Assembly (NCBI RefSeq): GCF_009377185.1
Contig: NZ_VJZC01000024.1
Location: 1-45,392, forward strand
Length of the DNA: 45,392 nt
Direction: 5' to 3'
From: Streptomyces spongiae
GTDB lineage: Bacteria > Actinomycetota > Actinomycetes > Streptomycetales > Streptomycetaceae
Below, piece after piece: positions 34,001 to 42,861 of the stretch; positions within the stretch are counted from its first letter, which is position 1; each line of letters starts with the position of its first letter. The position numbers and the translations under genes are program-made. The notes beneath the pieces were generated by a model. The model made no database searches. It was not told the origin of the DNA and worked only from the letters and a program-made list of their open reading frames with translations.

Positions 34001-37000
34001 TCCGCTGCAGCTCACCCGTCGCCTCGTCGAACAGGTTCGTCGTCCAAACCCGGTTGGGGTGCTCACCGCTGGCCGTGCGCAGCACCTGACCGTACGGGGA
34101 GTACGAGGTCTGCGCCGTGTACCACTCCAGGCCCGACGTCGAGACCGGCAGACCGTCCTCGTTGTAGCGGATGACCAGCTTCTCGGAGGGCAGGGTGCCC
34201 ACCGACGGCAGGTTCACCGACTCCAGTTGGCCCGAGTCCGAGTAGTCGAAGCTGTAGGCGTACTCCTTCTGCAGGCCGGTCGCGGTCGCGACGGACTCGG
34301 GGATCGTGATGCGCTTGCCCAGCGGCTGGTAGTCCGCCGTGTAGCCCGTCACCGACGTCGTGAACGCCAGCCCGTCCGTGTAGCGGGTCTGCGACGTGGG
34401 CAGGCCCGTGCCGCCGATCAGCGTGTCGTACTCCGTGGACGCCAGGAGCGTGCCGGTCGAGGAGTTCTCGCGCTGCTCGACCGGGCGGGACAGCTTGTCG
34501 TACTTCGTCCACACCGTGGCGTTCTCGTCGGTGACCGTCTCCGGCCGGTTCAGGACGTCGTACGTCGTGGACGTCGTCCCCGTGTCCGGGTCGACCGCCT
34601 CGACCTCACGGCCGCGCGCGTCGTACTGCCAGGTCCACTCGTTCCCCTCGGAGTCCTCCGCCTTCACGCGGTCCCCGCGCCAGTCGTACGTGTAGCGCGT
34701 CGACCGGTACTCGGTGCGGGCAGCGTTCGTGAAGGTGTCCACCCGGGTCGTGCGGCCCTGCGCGTCCGAGTAGCTGCGCTGCACCGCGCCACCCGACGGC
34801 GGGATCACCGTGGAGTAGTCGTCCCCGTACGCGTAACGCGTCTGCTTGGCCGTGCTCTCGGTGCCGTGCAGGTACGGCGTCTCCGTCAGGGTGCGGCCCA
34901 GGCCGTCGTACGAGTACAGCGTGGCGTTGGGGACCTGGTAGTCCGAGTCCAGCTCGAACAGCGTCGTCGAGGCGTCGCCCGTGGCGTAGTACGCGTTGTT
35001 CGTCTGGGCGATCGTGCCGTTGGCGCTGTAGAGGACGTCCGTGATCAGGCGGCCCTTGCCGACCGCCGGTTCCTGCTTCTGGCGTTCGCGGCCCAGGCCG
35101 TCGTAGATGACGGTGGAGGTCTCGTAGTCGCCCTCCTTGGTCAGCGCCTCCGTCGTCACCGAGACCGGCTGGCCGATCGTGGTGTCGTACGTGAACTTCG
35201 CCGACGGGGACTTGGACGTGGACCGGGTCGGGGCCCAGGCCTGCATGGTGCGGCCGAGCGCGTCGTAGGTGAAGGTGGTCGTCTTGCCGTTGGCGTCCGT
35301 CTCCTTCAGGGACACGCCGCGGGCCGGCTCCAGGACGGTCGTCTCGCTCTGGTCGAGCGCGTTGGTCGTCCTGACCTCGTACACCTGGCCGGTGGAGGGG
35401 GTGTAGGCGGTCTTGTCGACGTTGCCCGCCGCGTCCGTCGTGGACGTGGTGCGGCCGTAGTCGTCGTACGCGACCTTCCCGTCCTGCGTCCAGCTGCCGC
35501 CGTTGCCGCTGACCGCCCAGGTCGTCGTCGCCGAGCCCGAGGCCGGGGTGTCGCCGTACGCGCCGTTGTCGTAGGCGACCCGCGAGCCGTCCATCCAGTC
35601 CTCGGCCGTGGGGGTCTCCCCACAGTCACCGGCGGTGGTCAGCGTCTGCTTGGGCAGGCCGATCAGGTGCTTGTCCGTGTTGTGGACGTAGCTCATCTCG
35701 GTGCACGTCTCGTCCCCGCCCTTGTCGGTGTCGCCGAGCGACTCGACCTTGACGGGCAGGCCGTACGTGTCCTCGTACGTGGTGGACGTCTTCAGCACGC
35801 GCCAGGTGCGCTTGTCGTCTCCCGTGCCCGAGGAGTTGGTCACCGAGATGCTGTGGCCGTCCAGGACGCGGTAGGCCTTGAGGGCCGGGATGCCGCCGGA
35901 GCGGGTACGGGTGGCGAGGACCGTGGCCGTCGGGTAGTCGACGTCACGGGTCAGAAGGGAGCCGCCCTTCTTCGTGTACGTCATCGTCTCGGCGACCCGG
36001 CCCGCGAAGGGCTCCTTGTCGAGCGCGATCGTCGAGCCGTTGGAGTCGGTGACCGTGACCTCGCGGGTGCCCTGGTCGCCCGGCAGCTTGTCGCCGTGCA
36101 TACCGCGGAAGTAGCGGGTCTCCGTCATGCCGCGCTCGGTGGACATGTAGGCGGTGGAGGAGTCCGCGCCCGTGTAGGTCCGGACCCGGGAGAAGCCGCG
36201 CCACTGGTCGTACGTGCGCGTCTTCTTCTTGCTGAACTCCGCCTGGTTCAGCGCCCAGGCCGCGCCGTCCAGGTAGTCGTACTCGGTCGTGACCGCGTCG
36301 ACCCCGGTGAGGGCCGGCAGTTCCTGGACCTTCTCGACGACGTACTTGTGGAACCAGTCGATGGTCTCCTTGTCGGGGTCCGGGTTCCAGTAAACCGGGT
36401 AGCAGAGGCCCTTGTTGTCCTCGACGTCCGGGAAGCCGCTGCCCGTCTTGCAGGCGCCCTCCGGCGACTTGTACGTGATGTCGGTCTCGCCGCCGTACTC
36501 GCTGACGATCCGGGTGATGCGCAGGCGGTCGAAGGCGGGGTTCGGGTCGTTCGAGCCCTCCTTGACGCGGTTCGGCATCGGCTGGCTGTTGGCGAGGAAG
36601 CGGACCGGGTTGAGAGCGATCGCCTCGCTCTCGGTGTCGTAGCCGGTACGGGTGATCGACTCCAGCCACAGCGCCACACCCTCGTCGGTGAGGTCGGCGG
36701 GCAGGGACTGCTGGAGCTTGAAGCTGTCCACCTTGGCCAGGGCCGTCGAGCCCTGGGTGCGCTGTGCCCACGTCGTCACCTGGGAGAGGCGCTTGCGCGA
36801 CCAGAAGGTGGGGACGGGGACGTAGCACTCCTTGCCCTTGGCGCAGTACAGGTCGGCCGGCGTGTCGTACCAGATGCGGTTCTTGCCGAAGTCGCCCGAG
36901 GTGAAGTTGTCCTCGGTGCAGGCGAGTTCGCCCTCCTTGAAGCAGCGCTCGTCGACGTCGAAGGTGACCTTGGCGATGGGGGCGGCGAACAGGGCGCCGG

Positions 37001-38768
37001 TGCGCAGGCCGTACTCGATCTTCGTCAGGTAGCCGCCGCGGTCGTAGGCGACGGACGCCTTGAACTTCTCGTTCTTGGCGTAGTAGTTGGTCTCCTTCTC
37101 CCACCACAGCGTCATCGCGTTGCCGTCGGTGTCGACGACGTAGTCGAGGTTCCAGCGCCATGCCTGGTCGCAGAAGGAACCGGCGAAGTCACCGGACTTG
37201 TAGCAGGGTTCGCCGCTCTGGTTGCCGGCGACGGGGGCGGCGAGGACGGAGTTCGTCGTCGGGTCGCCGCTCGCCCAGCCGGGCAGCTTGTGGCGGCCGA
37301 AGTAGTACTGGGTGCCGTCGCGGGTGGTGACACGCCAGTACTCGCCGTCGGCGTCACCGTTGCCGAGGTCGGTGTTCTTCAGCAGTTCGACGCGGGAGCC
37401 GTCGCCGTTGGCGGTGACCCACTTGTCGCTCGTGGGGTCGGCGCCGTCGGGCAGGACCAGTTCGGTCGTCTGGCCACCGAGGGTCATGACCGCGTTGTAC
37501 GAGCCCCAGCACTGGTCGCTGGTCTTCTTGGTGTTGTTGCCGTCCGTCCGGTCGTCGCGGCAGGACTTGTACGTGCGGGTGATGGAGCCCGCGTTGTACT
37601 CCCAGCCGTCGCCGATCCAGGAGGGCTGGTTGTTGGAGGCGGACGTACGGCCGTCCACACCCTGCGAGTTGTAGCCGAAGGAGACGGACGGTGAGGGGCC
37701 GCCGGGGACGGTCGGGGTCTGCAGCGTGTACGAGTACGTGAAGCCGCCCGAGTTGCCGCCGGCCGACCATGAACCGGCGCTGACCAGCGGGGTCGCGCCG
37801 AAGTCACCCTTCGAGCCGCTGCCGGAGTCGGTGGCGAGCAGGACGGAGGAGCCCGAGCCGTCGGCGGTGGCGGCGGCCAGGGTGGCCAGGCGTGCCTGGG
37901 GTTCGTCGCGGTACACGGCGTCGCTGACCGTGCCCTTGTCAGAGGCGGAGGCGGTGGAGGCATCCGTGGAGGACTCGGTGGAGGTGCCGCCGGCCGCCAG
38001 GGCCTCGACGTCCATGGTGGCGAGGATGCGGCGCTCGTACACCGGCTTGCCGTCGCTGTCGGTGCCGGTCTGGTCGACCACGTTGTCGGTGCTGACCTCG
38101 GTGGGCTCGGAGCAGCCCTCGGTGTCCGGGGTGGTCAGGAAGCAGGACGGGTACTGGGCGAAGGACAGCCGGTCGGCCCAGTTGGCGCCGTACAGCTCCG
38201 AGAAGTCGGTGTAGTCGAGGGCGATCACGGCGTCGCCGGTTGCCTCGGCGGGCGGGGTGACCGTGAGCGCCATGCCCTCGATGGCGGTGTCGGCGAGCTC
38301 GTCCTGGCCCGCGAGGGAGACCTGCCACTCGCCCTCCAGTGCGGCGGCCTCGGTGGCGGTGGCGTCCTCGGGGGCGCCGACCTCGACGGGGAGGTCCACA
38401 CCGTCCTGGCTGACCGGCACCAGCTCGCCGGGGGTGAGACCGGAGAGGTTCTCCGTCACCGTGCCGCCGGCGGGGGCGGTGACCTTGGCCGGGTCGTACT
38501 CCGCCGGGTCCTCGGCCTCGGCCGTGGTCAGTTCGGCGAGCTTTCCGCCGTTCTCGCCCTCGGCCTTGTCGGAGGCGGGCAGGTCGACCAGGTCGACACC
38601 GCTGCGGTCGTCGTCGGGCGGCAGCGCGGAGGCACCGGGTACGACGCCGACCAGGAGCGCGACGGCGACGGCGCCGACCACTCCGGCGCGCAGCCGCGCC
38701 CGTCTCCGGCGCTCGGCACGTTTCCCCGCGAGCCGTCCCCGGCCGCACCACGACAGCGTTCCCCACAT
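31068..38768 (-). CDS. Rhs/WapA-type polymorphic toxin with lectin, Hint and PIN-like tip
   Basis: About 2566 aa. Order: long basic n-region and signal helix (VVGAVAVALLVGVVPGASA); N-terminal region to about 350; YD-repeat shell; ricin-type beta-trefoil lectin (about 1788-1914, KCLDLAGG, GKCAVPSAG, GKCLNVPSA repeats) nested in the shell; RHS core (about 2047-2089, DPTTGRFLSADP); hydrophobic/helical segment; Lys/Ala-rich linker; Hint (about 2285-2435, ends VLVHNC); 130-aa tip. The tip has four spaced acids of a PIN RNase: VDTNAV, HRELLEG, ADDDAAV and ITNDKRFY. The shell should encapsulate the tip and release it after Hint cleavage. Odd: the Hint nucleophile position is Ala (31911-31913), while the orphan copy has Cys. 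Starts at 38792 or 38825 are alternatives. Confidence 0.9.
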   Translation of the reverse strand: MWGTLSWCGRGRLAGKRAERRRRARLRAGVVGAVAVALLVGVVPGASALPPDDDRSGVDLVDLPASDKAEGENGGKLAELTTAEAEDPAEYDPAKVTAPAGGTVTENLSGLTPGELVPVSQDGVDLPVEVGAPEDATATEAAALEGEWQVSLAGQDELADTAIEGMALTVTPPAEATGDAVIALDYTDFSELYGANWADRLSFAQYPSCFLTTPDTEGCSEPTEVSTDNVVDQTGTDSDGKPVYERRILATMDVEALAAGGTSTESSTDASTASASDKGTVSDAVYRDEPQARLATLAAATADGSGSSVLLATDSGSGSKGDFGATPLVSAGSWSAGGNSGGFTYSYTLQTPTVPGGPSPSVSFGYNSQGVDGRTSASNNQPSWIGDGWEYNAGSITRTYKSCRDDRTDGNNTKKTSDQCWGSYNAVMTLGGQTTELVLPDGADPTSDKWVTANGDGSRVELLKNTDLGNGDADGEYWRVTTRDGTQYYFGRHKLPGWASGDPTTNSVLAAPVAGNQSGEPCYKSGDFAGSFCDQAWRWNLDYVVDTDGNAMTLWWEKETNYYAKNEKFKASVAYDRGGYLTKIEYGLRTGALFAAPIAKVTFDVDERCFKEGELACTEDNFTSGDFGKNRIWYDTPADLYCAKGKECYVPVPTFWSRKRLSQVTTWAQRTQGSTALAKVDSFKLQQSLPADLTDEGVALWLESITRTGYDTESEAIALNPVRFLANSQPMPNRVKEGSNDPNPAFDRLRITRIVSEYGGETDITYKSPEGACKTGSGFPDVEDNKGLCYPVYWNPDPDKETIDWFHKYVVEKVQELPALTGVDAVTTEYDYLDGAAWALNQAEFSKKKTRTYDQWRGFSRVRTYTGADSSTAYMSTERGMTETRYFRGMHGDKLPGDQGTREVTVTDSNGSTIALDKEPFAGRVAETMTYTKKGGSLLTRDVDYPTATVLATRTRSGGIPALKAYRVLDGHSISVTNSSGTGDDKRTWRVLKTSTTYEDTYGLPVKVESLGDTDKGGDETCTEMSYVHNTDKHLIGLPKQTLTTAGDCGETPTAEDWMDGSRVAYDNGAYGDTPASGSATTTWAVSGNGGSWTQDGKVAYDDYGRTTSTTDAAGNVDKTAYTPSTGQVYEVRTTNALDQSETTVLEPARGVSLKETDANGKTTTFTYDALGRTMQAWAPTRSTSKSPSAKFTYDTTIGQPVSVTTEALTKEGDYETSTVIYDGLGRERQKQEPAVGKGRLITDVLYSANGTIAQTNNAYYATGDASTTLFELDSDYQVPNATLYSYDGLGRTLTETPYLHGTESTAKQTRYAYGDDYSTVIPPSGGAVQRSYSDAQGRTTRVDTFTNAARTEYRSTRYTYDWRGDRVKAEDSEGNEWTWQYDARGREVEAVDPDTGTTSTTYDVLNRPETVTDENATVWTKYDKLSRPVEQRENSSTGTLLASTEYDTLIGGTGLPTSQTRYTDGLAFTTSVTGYTADYQPLGKRITIPESVATATGLQKEYAYSFDYSDSGQLESVNLPSVGTLPSEKLVIRYNEDGLPVSTSGLEWYTAQTSYSPYGQVLRTASGEHPNRVWTTNLFDEATGELQRSIVDRESTSDTTAVTGHRVNSRAYAYDPAGNVTSIADTSNSVTDRQCFTYDALGQLTEAWTAPSACTASGKSTAAPKYDDGTTNVTAANAGYWQTYEYDALGNRKKLVEHDPGLDTSKDATTTYTYGASDGTQPHTLTGMSSTYKADSGAQVTKATTLEYDDAGNTTKRTYDGDEQALTWTWDGQVDKVTGFGENGSGAWKGLANKCLDLAGGLTTAGTALQLYTCNGTKAQKLRIDAPAGASDRSTGALKIMGKCAVPSAGATANGTPVVIADCTGADAQKWTTTSTGALKHVSSGKCLNVPSANSADGTDLQLYTCDGSAGQSWVPDTVTRYIYGGDGTRLMALSATERTLYLGEATISLNANKTPAFTERYYSQPGAPTVMRHAIGSGAAELSAQVSDQNGTAYVNVKLGSGNNVKFSKTDPFGVERSESTSWRSHRSYVGGDDDAAGGLVHLGAREYDPTTGRFLSADPVLDLADPVQMNGYVYCENNPVTFADPSGLASEGGNGGGYGGPSASAESWAKKTLNTSIADVIMSVGWAALKDFVGWNDLVGCFSRGDLWACGSMVVGAIPWTKLGKIPGVLKAAAKIASAVSALMKAKEKARKIIEMAKKARELARKAKEAKKRAAAKAAQLRKKAQEAATRKAKRAAQKTGNTVQKTQKAAAKKAEPKPRQARAKEESSSGGGGGGSCSKDEANSFTPGTPVLMADGTTKPIEKVKNGDKVLATDPKTGETSVETVTAEIKGEGVKHLVKVTIAVGDDEKSDKTAEVTATDGHPFWVPELGEWIDAKDLKAGQWLRTSAGTYVQVTAIERWTAASTTVHNLTVSDLHTYYVLAGATPVLVHNCGEVAVDTNAVTDALSGARTAEVDTALAGRAPVLSPTAHRELLEGGHSAEDIGAWLSARGGRMGPAATSEGVASLQARLKAMWKGKSFNPMIADDDAAVLHSAIQDGLSIITNDKRFYKNIERLGYSSERY
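32029..33688. repeat. Long direct repeat, copy 2 (Rhs shell, full-length gene)
   Basis: Partner of 22891-24550, same orientation, offset 9138 bp, a multiple of three, and in the same reading frame. Confidence 0.9.
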
Positions 38769-38865
38769 AGCGCGGCCCCCCGCTCTCTGCATTTGACGAG
38801 CACGAACTCTCCGGCACGTCTTCACGGAAAGTCAACAAGCCACCAAAGGGTGGTGATTTACCTCA

Positions 38866-38895
38866 CTTCGCCAATTGCGCAATTCTGCTGCGAAG
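38866..38895. promoter_or_regulatory. Nested palindrome between the two divergent secreted-protein genes
   Basis: AATTGCGCAATT (38873-38884) is a perfect 12-bp palindrome, flanked by CTTCGC (38866-38871) and GCGAAG (38890-38895). It lies about 100 bp before the Rhs start in the 522-bp gap 38769-39290. That gap is AT-richer than its surroundings and also has repeated GTCAA motifs at about 38960-39000. No coding region seen in the gap. A shared operator is inference. Confidence 0.5.
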
Positions 38896-39290
38896 CGGGG
38901 TTCAGGGTTTATTGGGAGGCTATTTCCACAGGACAGTCAGACATGATCATTTCTGGCCGATCAAGTCAAAGGGGAGTCAAACGCCCGTCAAGTCGACGCG
39001 AATGAGGGGGATTTGACGCTCTGTACCCACTTCGCACCTCCCGGCTCACTCCTGCAGCTCTCCCGTCCGCGGCCGCGCACAGATAGATGTACGAACGGAG
39101 CCAGGCAATCCGTTCACCGGGCCGGGCCGGGTAAAGAGTCCGGAATCTCTGGCGCAATCCCCATGCATGGGTCATGCTCTGGTCCGCGCCTTCCCGGGCC
39201 ACGCCACGCCACGCCCGGCCGCGCAGAGATTTCAAGGGGATGCACAGAATTCTCGGTTCTCGGGGATTCAGGGGGAGGGGACCCAGCACC

Positions 39291-42200
39291 ATGCAACGAA
39301 GTCGCTTCGGCATGCCCGCGTCCAGACGCGCCCGGGCGGGGGTCGCCGCCCTCATCGCGGGCGCACTGGGCCTCGGGCTGCTCACCGTTCCCCTCCTCGC
39401 CGATCCGGATCCCTCCGACCCCCGGGCCGACACGAAGAAGTCCGCCTCACGGCCGGTGGACCAGGACACGGCGCTGGAGCGGGCGGTCTCCTCCGGCAAG
39501 CGCGTCGCGGTGACCGCGCTGCACGACGAGACCTCCACGACGTACGCCCGCCCGGACGGCCGCTTCGAGCTGGTCGCGTACGGCGCTCCCGTGCGGGCGA
39601 AGGTGAACGGCGCCTGGAAGCCCATCGACACCGAGCTCGTCGAGGTCGACGGCGGCTGGGCCCCGAAGGCGGCCGCGGATCCCGTGGTCTTCTCGGAGGG
39701 CGGGGACGGCGCGATCGGCGGAGGTTCCTCGGCGCGCAAGGCGTCCACCGGCACCACCGACACGGGTGGTGTCCGAAGCGCCGTGTACACCGTCGCGAAC
39801 GACGGGCGTACGGTGCGGACCGCCGCGGACGCCGAGGACTACACCGAACTGGCCGTCCTCAACAGCGGCGGCCACGAGGTCACGCTGAGCTGGCCGGGAG
39901 AGCTGCCCGAGCCGGTGATCAGCGGGGCGAGCGCCCTGTACCGGAACGTGTTCGACGGCGTCGACCTGCTGCTGACGGCGCAGGCCAGCGGCTTCAGCCA
40001 CGTACTGATCGTGCACAGCGCCGAGGCCGCGGCGGACCCGGCGCTCACGAAGCTGTCGTACGGACTGTCCTCACCGGATCTGACCTTCCGCCTCGACCCG
40101 GTGACGAAGGTCGTCACCGGCCGGAACCGCGACGGCGAGGACATCGCCGTCTCCCCCACCCCCTACCTGTGGGACTCGGCCGGGAAGTTCGCGGTCACCG
40201 AGGGCGACGATCCGGAGCCGACCGAGGAGGACGCCGAGCCCGCGCCGTCGTACTCCGAGGAGCCCGGCGCGGAGCCCGGTGAGGAGAGCGCGGCGCCCGA
40301 GGACGGGCTGGACACCGACGCGCCCGCCGAGGCGTCCGCCGACCCGGCCGCGTACCGCAGCGTGTCGAAGGGGAACGGCTCTCTCGCCCGGGCCGCGCAC
40401 GCGGGCACCCGCGCGGTGCGGACCGGCCTGACCACCGCCCTGACCACCGCCCTGACCGACGACGAGGTCTTCGACCTCCCCGGTCTCGCGGGCGCCGACC
40501 CCGGCACCCATCTGGCCCTCGCCGACGCCGAGCTGAGCGCGCCCGGCACCGGCTCCACCGGCCTGTCCCTCGTCCCCGACGCCGACCTCCTGGGGGACAA
40601 GGACACGGTCTACCCGGTCTTCATCGACCCCACGATCTACGGCAAGTCCAAGAACTGGACCACGGCGTACAAGAAGTACCCGAACTCCAGCTTCTACGAC
40701 GGCGCCAACTACAACAGCGGCACCACCGAGGCGCGGGTCGGCTACGAGTCCACCAGTTGGGGCCTGTCCCGCTCCTACTTCCGGCTCGGCTGGTCCACCA
40801 GCATCAAGGGCGCCCATGTGTCGTCCGCGTCCATCCGGCTGCGCGAGACGTACTCCTGGTCCTGCCAGGCCCGTGAGATGAAGCTGTTCCACACCGGCGG
40901 CATCTCCTCAAAGACCACCTGGAACAACCAGCCCGACAAGAAGGCGGAGATCGGCGCCAAGTCCTTCTCGCACGGCTACAACTCGTCCTGCCCCGACGCG
41001 TACGTGACCTACGACGCGAAGTCGGTCGCCCAGGACGCGGCCGACGGCGGCTGGAAGGAGTTCACGATCGGGCTGCAGGCCAGCACCGAGGACTCGGCGT
41101 ACTCGTGGAAGAAGTTCCGGGCGGAGGGCGAGAGCGCGCCGAAGCTGACCCTGGTCTACAACCGCAAGCCGAAGACGCCGAGTTCGCTCGCCCAGGCGCC
41201 GGGCGGCGGCTGCGACCGCACCTCGCCGTACATCCACGTCGGCAAGCGCGACCTGACGCTGTCGGCCGCCTCCTCCGACGCGGACGACACCTCCACCCGG
41301 AAGGACCTGGAGTACCTGGACTTCGAGCTGTGGCGCACGGGGTACGGCGACGACAAGATCCTCGACAAGAACGTCACCGTGACCAGCGCGGGCAAGGCCT
41401 CCGCCACCATCGCCAAGTCCAAGTTCACCAACGGCCACCAGTACTCCTGGCGGGTGCGCGCCATCGACTCCAGCGGCGCGGCCTCCCCTTACGCGCCCAC
41501 CGCCGATCCGGGCGTCTGCCGCTTCATCTTCGACAGCAGCGTCCCGAACGAACCGATCGTCGCCTCCACCGACTACCCGGCGGCGGACGAGGACGGCTCG
41601 GTGTGGTCGAAGGTGAAGTTCGGCACGGCCGGGAACTTCACGTTCGCGCCGGACGAGGACACCGACATCACGAAGTTCGAGTGGTCGTTCAACACCACGA
41701 CGTACGCGAGCAACAAGGCGGTCGCCGCGGGTGCCTCCCTGACGCTGTCCCTGAAGACGCCCAACGCGGGCCCGAACGTGCTGTACGTCCGGGCGGTGGA
41801 CAGCGCGGGCAATCCCTCGCTCGGCACGAAGTACCTCTTCTACGTCACGCCCCGCGACACCGGTGACAAGCCGGGCGACGTCACGGGTGACGCCGTACCG
41901 GACCTGTTCGCGATCACGTCCGCGGGCAACCTGAACCTGTACCCGGCGGTCGCGAGCGGCGACCTGCACGCCGGCATGGAGGCCGCCCACGACAACGGCA
42001 CCGCGCTTCTCGCCGACCCCGACGAGGACGGCGAGGACCACAAGCCGGGCTACTGGATGGGCGCGGACGGCAAACCGGCGCTGATCGCGCACGGCGGCGA
42101 CGCGACGGGTGCGGACGGGGTCGGTGACCTGTTCGCCCGTATGCCGGACGGCGAGCTGTACGTGTACCCGGGCGACGGCTACGGCAGCGTGGACATCTCC

Positions 42201-42782
42201 GGCCGTATGAAGGTCAGGATGCCCTCGGGCGCACCCGACCCGTCGACCCTCACCCAGATCATCGTCGGCGACTACGACTCCGACGGCCGCGCGGACCTGT
42301 TCGCCACCGACGCCTCGGGCGCCCTGTGGGCCTTCGAGGGCTACACGGGCGTCACCTTCCTCTCCGCCACCAAGATGGCCTCGGCGGCGTGGACGGAGCG
42401 TGACCTGGTCTCCGTCGGCACCCACGACACGGACGACGCGCCCGACCTGGTGTGGCGCTCCGGTGCCTCCAGCCGGCTCTACATCCGCTTCGGTGTCGAG
42501 GACAGCGCTGGCGGCTCGACCCTCGCCTCCCTGTCGGCCGCGGCGAACTCGAAGACGGGTGCGGACGAGGTGTACGCCGAGGGGTGGCCCGCGGCCACGG
42601 TGCCCGCGACCCACGTCTTCGGCTCGCCCGACGTCACGGGTGACGGGATTCCCGACATCTGGGCTCTGGCGAGTGACGGCACCGTCAAGTTCCACAAGGG
42701 TGGGGCGGCGACGTTGGGTGCGGGGACCGCTGTGATCAGTGCGGCTAGTGAGTGGGCTACGACGAAGCTGACGTTCGGGTGA
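39291..42782 (+). CDS. Secreted DNRLRE / FG-GAP repeat protein
   Basis: About 1163 aa. Signal peptide 1-34 (AGVAALIAGALGLGLLTVPL, cleavage near LLA). A DNRLRE-type domain is seen around residues 440-610 (YFRLGWSTSIKGAHVSSASI, TWNNQPDKK). A fibronectin-like region follows (HQYSWRVRAIDSSGAASPY), then C-terminal FG-GAP/VCBS-like repeats: GDVTGDAVPDLFAI, VGDLFARMPDGELYVYPG, GDYDSDGRADLFATDASG, SPDVTGDGIPDIWALASDG, probable calcium-binding blades. ATG 39291 is chosen because GAGGGGA is upstream and the signal peptide starts there. In B. subtilis WapA, DNRLRE-type modules precede the YD shell in one protein; here they are on a divergent gene, so it may be a wall-anchoring partner of the effector (inference). 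Confidence 0.82.
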   Translation: MQRSRFGMPASRRARAGVAALIAGALGLGLLTVPLLADPDPSDPRADTKKSASRPVDQDTALERAVSSGKRVAVTALHDETSTTYARPDGRFELVAYGAPVRAKVNGAWKPIDTELVEVDGGWAPKAAADPVVFSEGGDGAIGGGSSARKASTGTTDTGGVRSAVYTVANDGRTVRTAADAEDYTELAVLNSGGHEVTLSWPGELPEPVISGASALYRNVFDGVDLLLTAQASGFSHVLIVHSAEAAADPALTKLSYGLSSPDLTFRLDPVTKVVTGRNRDGEDIAVSPTPYLWDSAGKFAVTEGDDPEPTEEDAEPAPSYSEEPGAEPGEESAAPEDGLDTDAPAEASADPAAYRSVSKGNGSLARAAHAGTRAVRTGLTTALTTALTDDEVFDLPGLAGADPGTHLALADAELSAPGTGSTGLSLVPDADLLGDKDTVYPVFIDPTIYGKSKNWTTAYKKYPNSSFYDGANYNSGTTEARVGYESTSWGLSRSYFRLGWSTSIKGAHVSSASIRLRETYSWSCQAREMKLFHTGGISSKTTWNNQPDKKAEIGAKSFSHGYNSSCPDAYVTYDAKSVAQDAADGGWKEFTIGLQASTEDSAYSWKKFRAEGESAPKLTLVYNRKPKTPSSLAQAPGGGCDRTSPYIHVGKRDLTLSAASSDADDTSTRKDLEYLDFELWRTGYGDDKILDKNVTVTSAGKASATIAKSKFTNGHQYSWRVRAIDSSGAASPYAPTADPGVCRFIFDSSVPNEPIVASTDYPAADEDGSVWSKVKFGTAGNFTFAPDEDTDITKFEWSFNTTTYASNKAVAAGASLTLSLKTPNAGPNVLYVRAVDSAGNPSLGTKYLFYVTPRDTGDKPGDVTGDAVPDLFAITSAGNLNLYPAVASGDLHAGMEAAHDNGTALLADPDEDGEDHKPGYWMGADGKPALIAHGGDATGADGVGDLFARMPDGELYVYPGDGYGSVDISGRMKVRMPSGAPDPSTLTQIIVGDYDSDGRADLFATDASGALWAFEGYTGVTFLSATKMASAAWTERDLVSVGTHDTDDAPDLVWRSGASSRLYIRFGVEDSAGGSTLASLSAAANSKTGADEVYAEGWPAATVPATHVFGSPDVTGDGIPDIWALASDGTVKFHKGGAATLGAGTAVISAASEWATTKLTFG

Positions 42783-42822
42783 GGTCGTAGAGCTCGGGAC
42801 TTTCTGTTGTTGGTCGGCTGCG

Positions 42823-42861
42823 GGTTTGTTGTGGCTGGTCGCGCAGTTCCCCGCGCCCCTA
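42823..42861. repeat. Dispersed Streptomyces intergenic repeat
   Basis: Contains GTGGCTGGTCGCGCAGTTCC followed by CCGCGCCCCT. I recognise this as a very common 3'-flanking element in Streptomyces genomes. Here it sits between the convergent ends of the DNRLRE gene and the LuxR-type gene. Confidence 0.65.

Noticed and set aside
31977..37694. A 1905-codon open frame on the plus strand across the Rhs gene
   Set aside because: Composition is Arg/Val/Gly-rich without domains; it is the antisense shadow of the high-GC Rhs coding strand.
20118..38768. CRISPR array or phage attachment-site explanation for the repeats
   Set aside because: The repeats are long coding homologies between Rhs copies, not short regularly spaced units, and no cas, integrase or tRNA gene is visible.
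40908..42859. Continuation of the LuxR-type frame as a real 884-aa protein
   Set aside because: It is antisense to the well-supported DNRLRE/FG-GAP gene and has shadow-like composition; I treat it as a lost stop.
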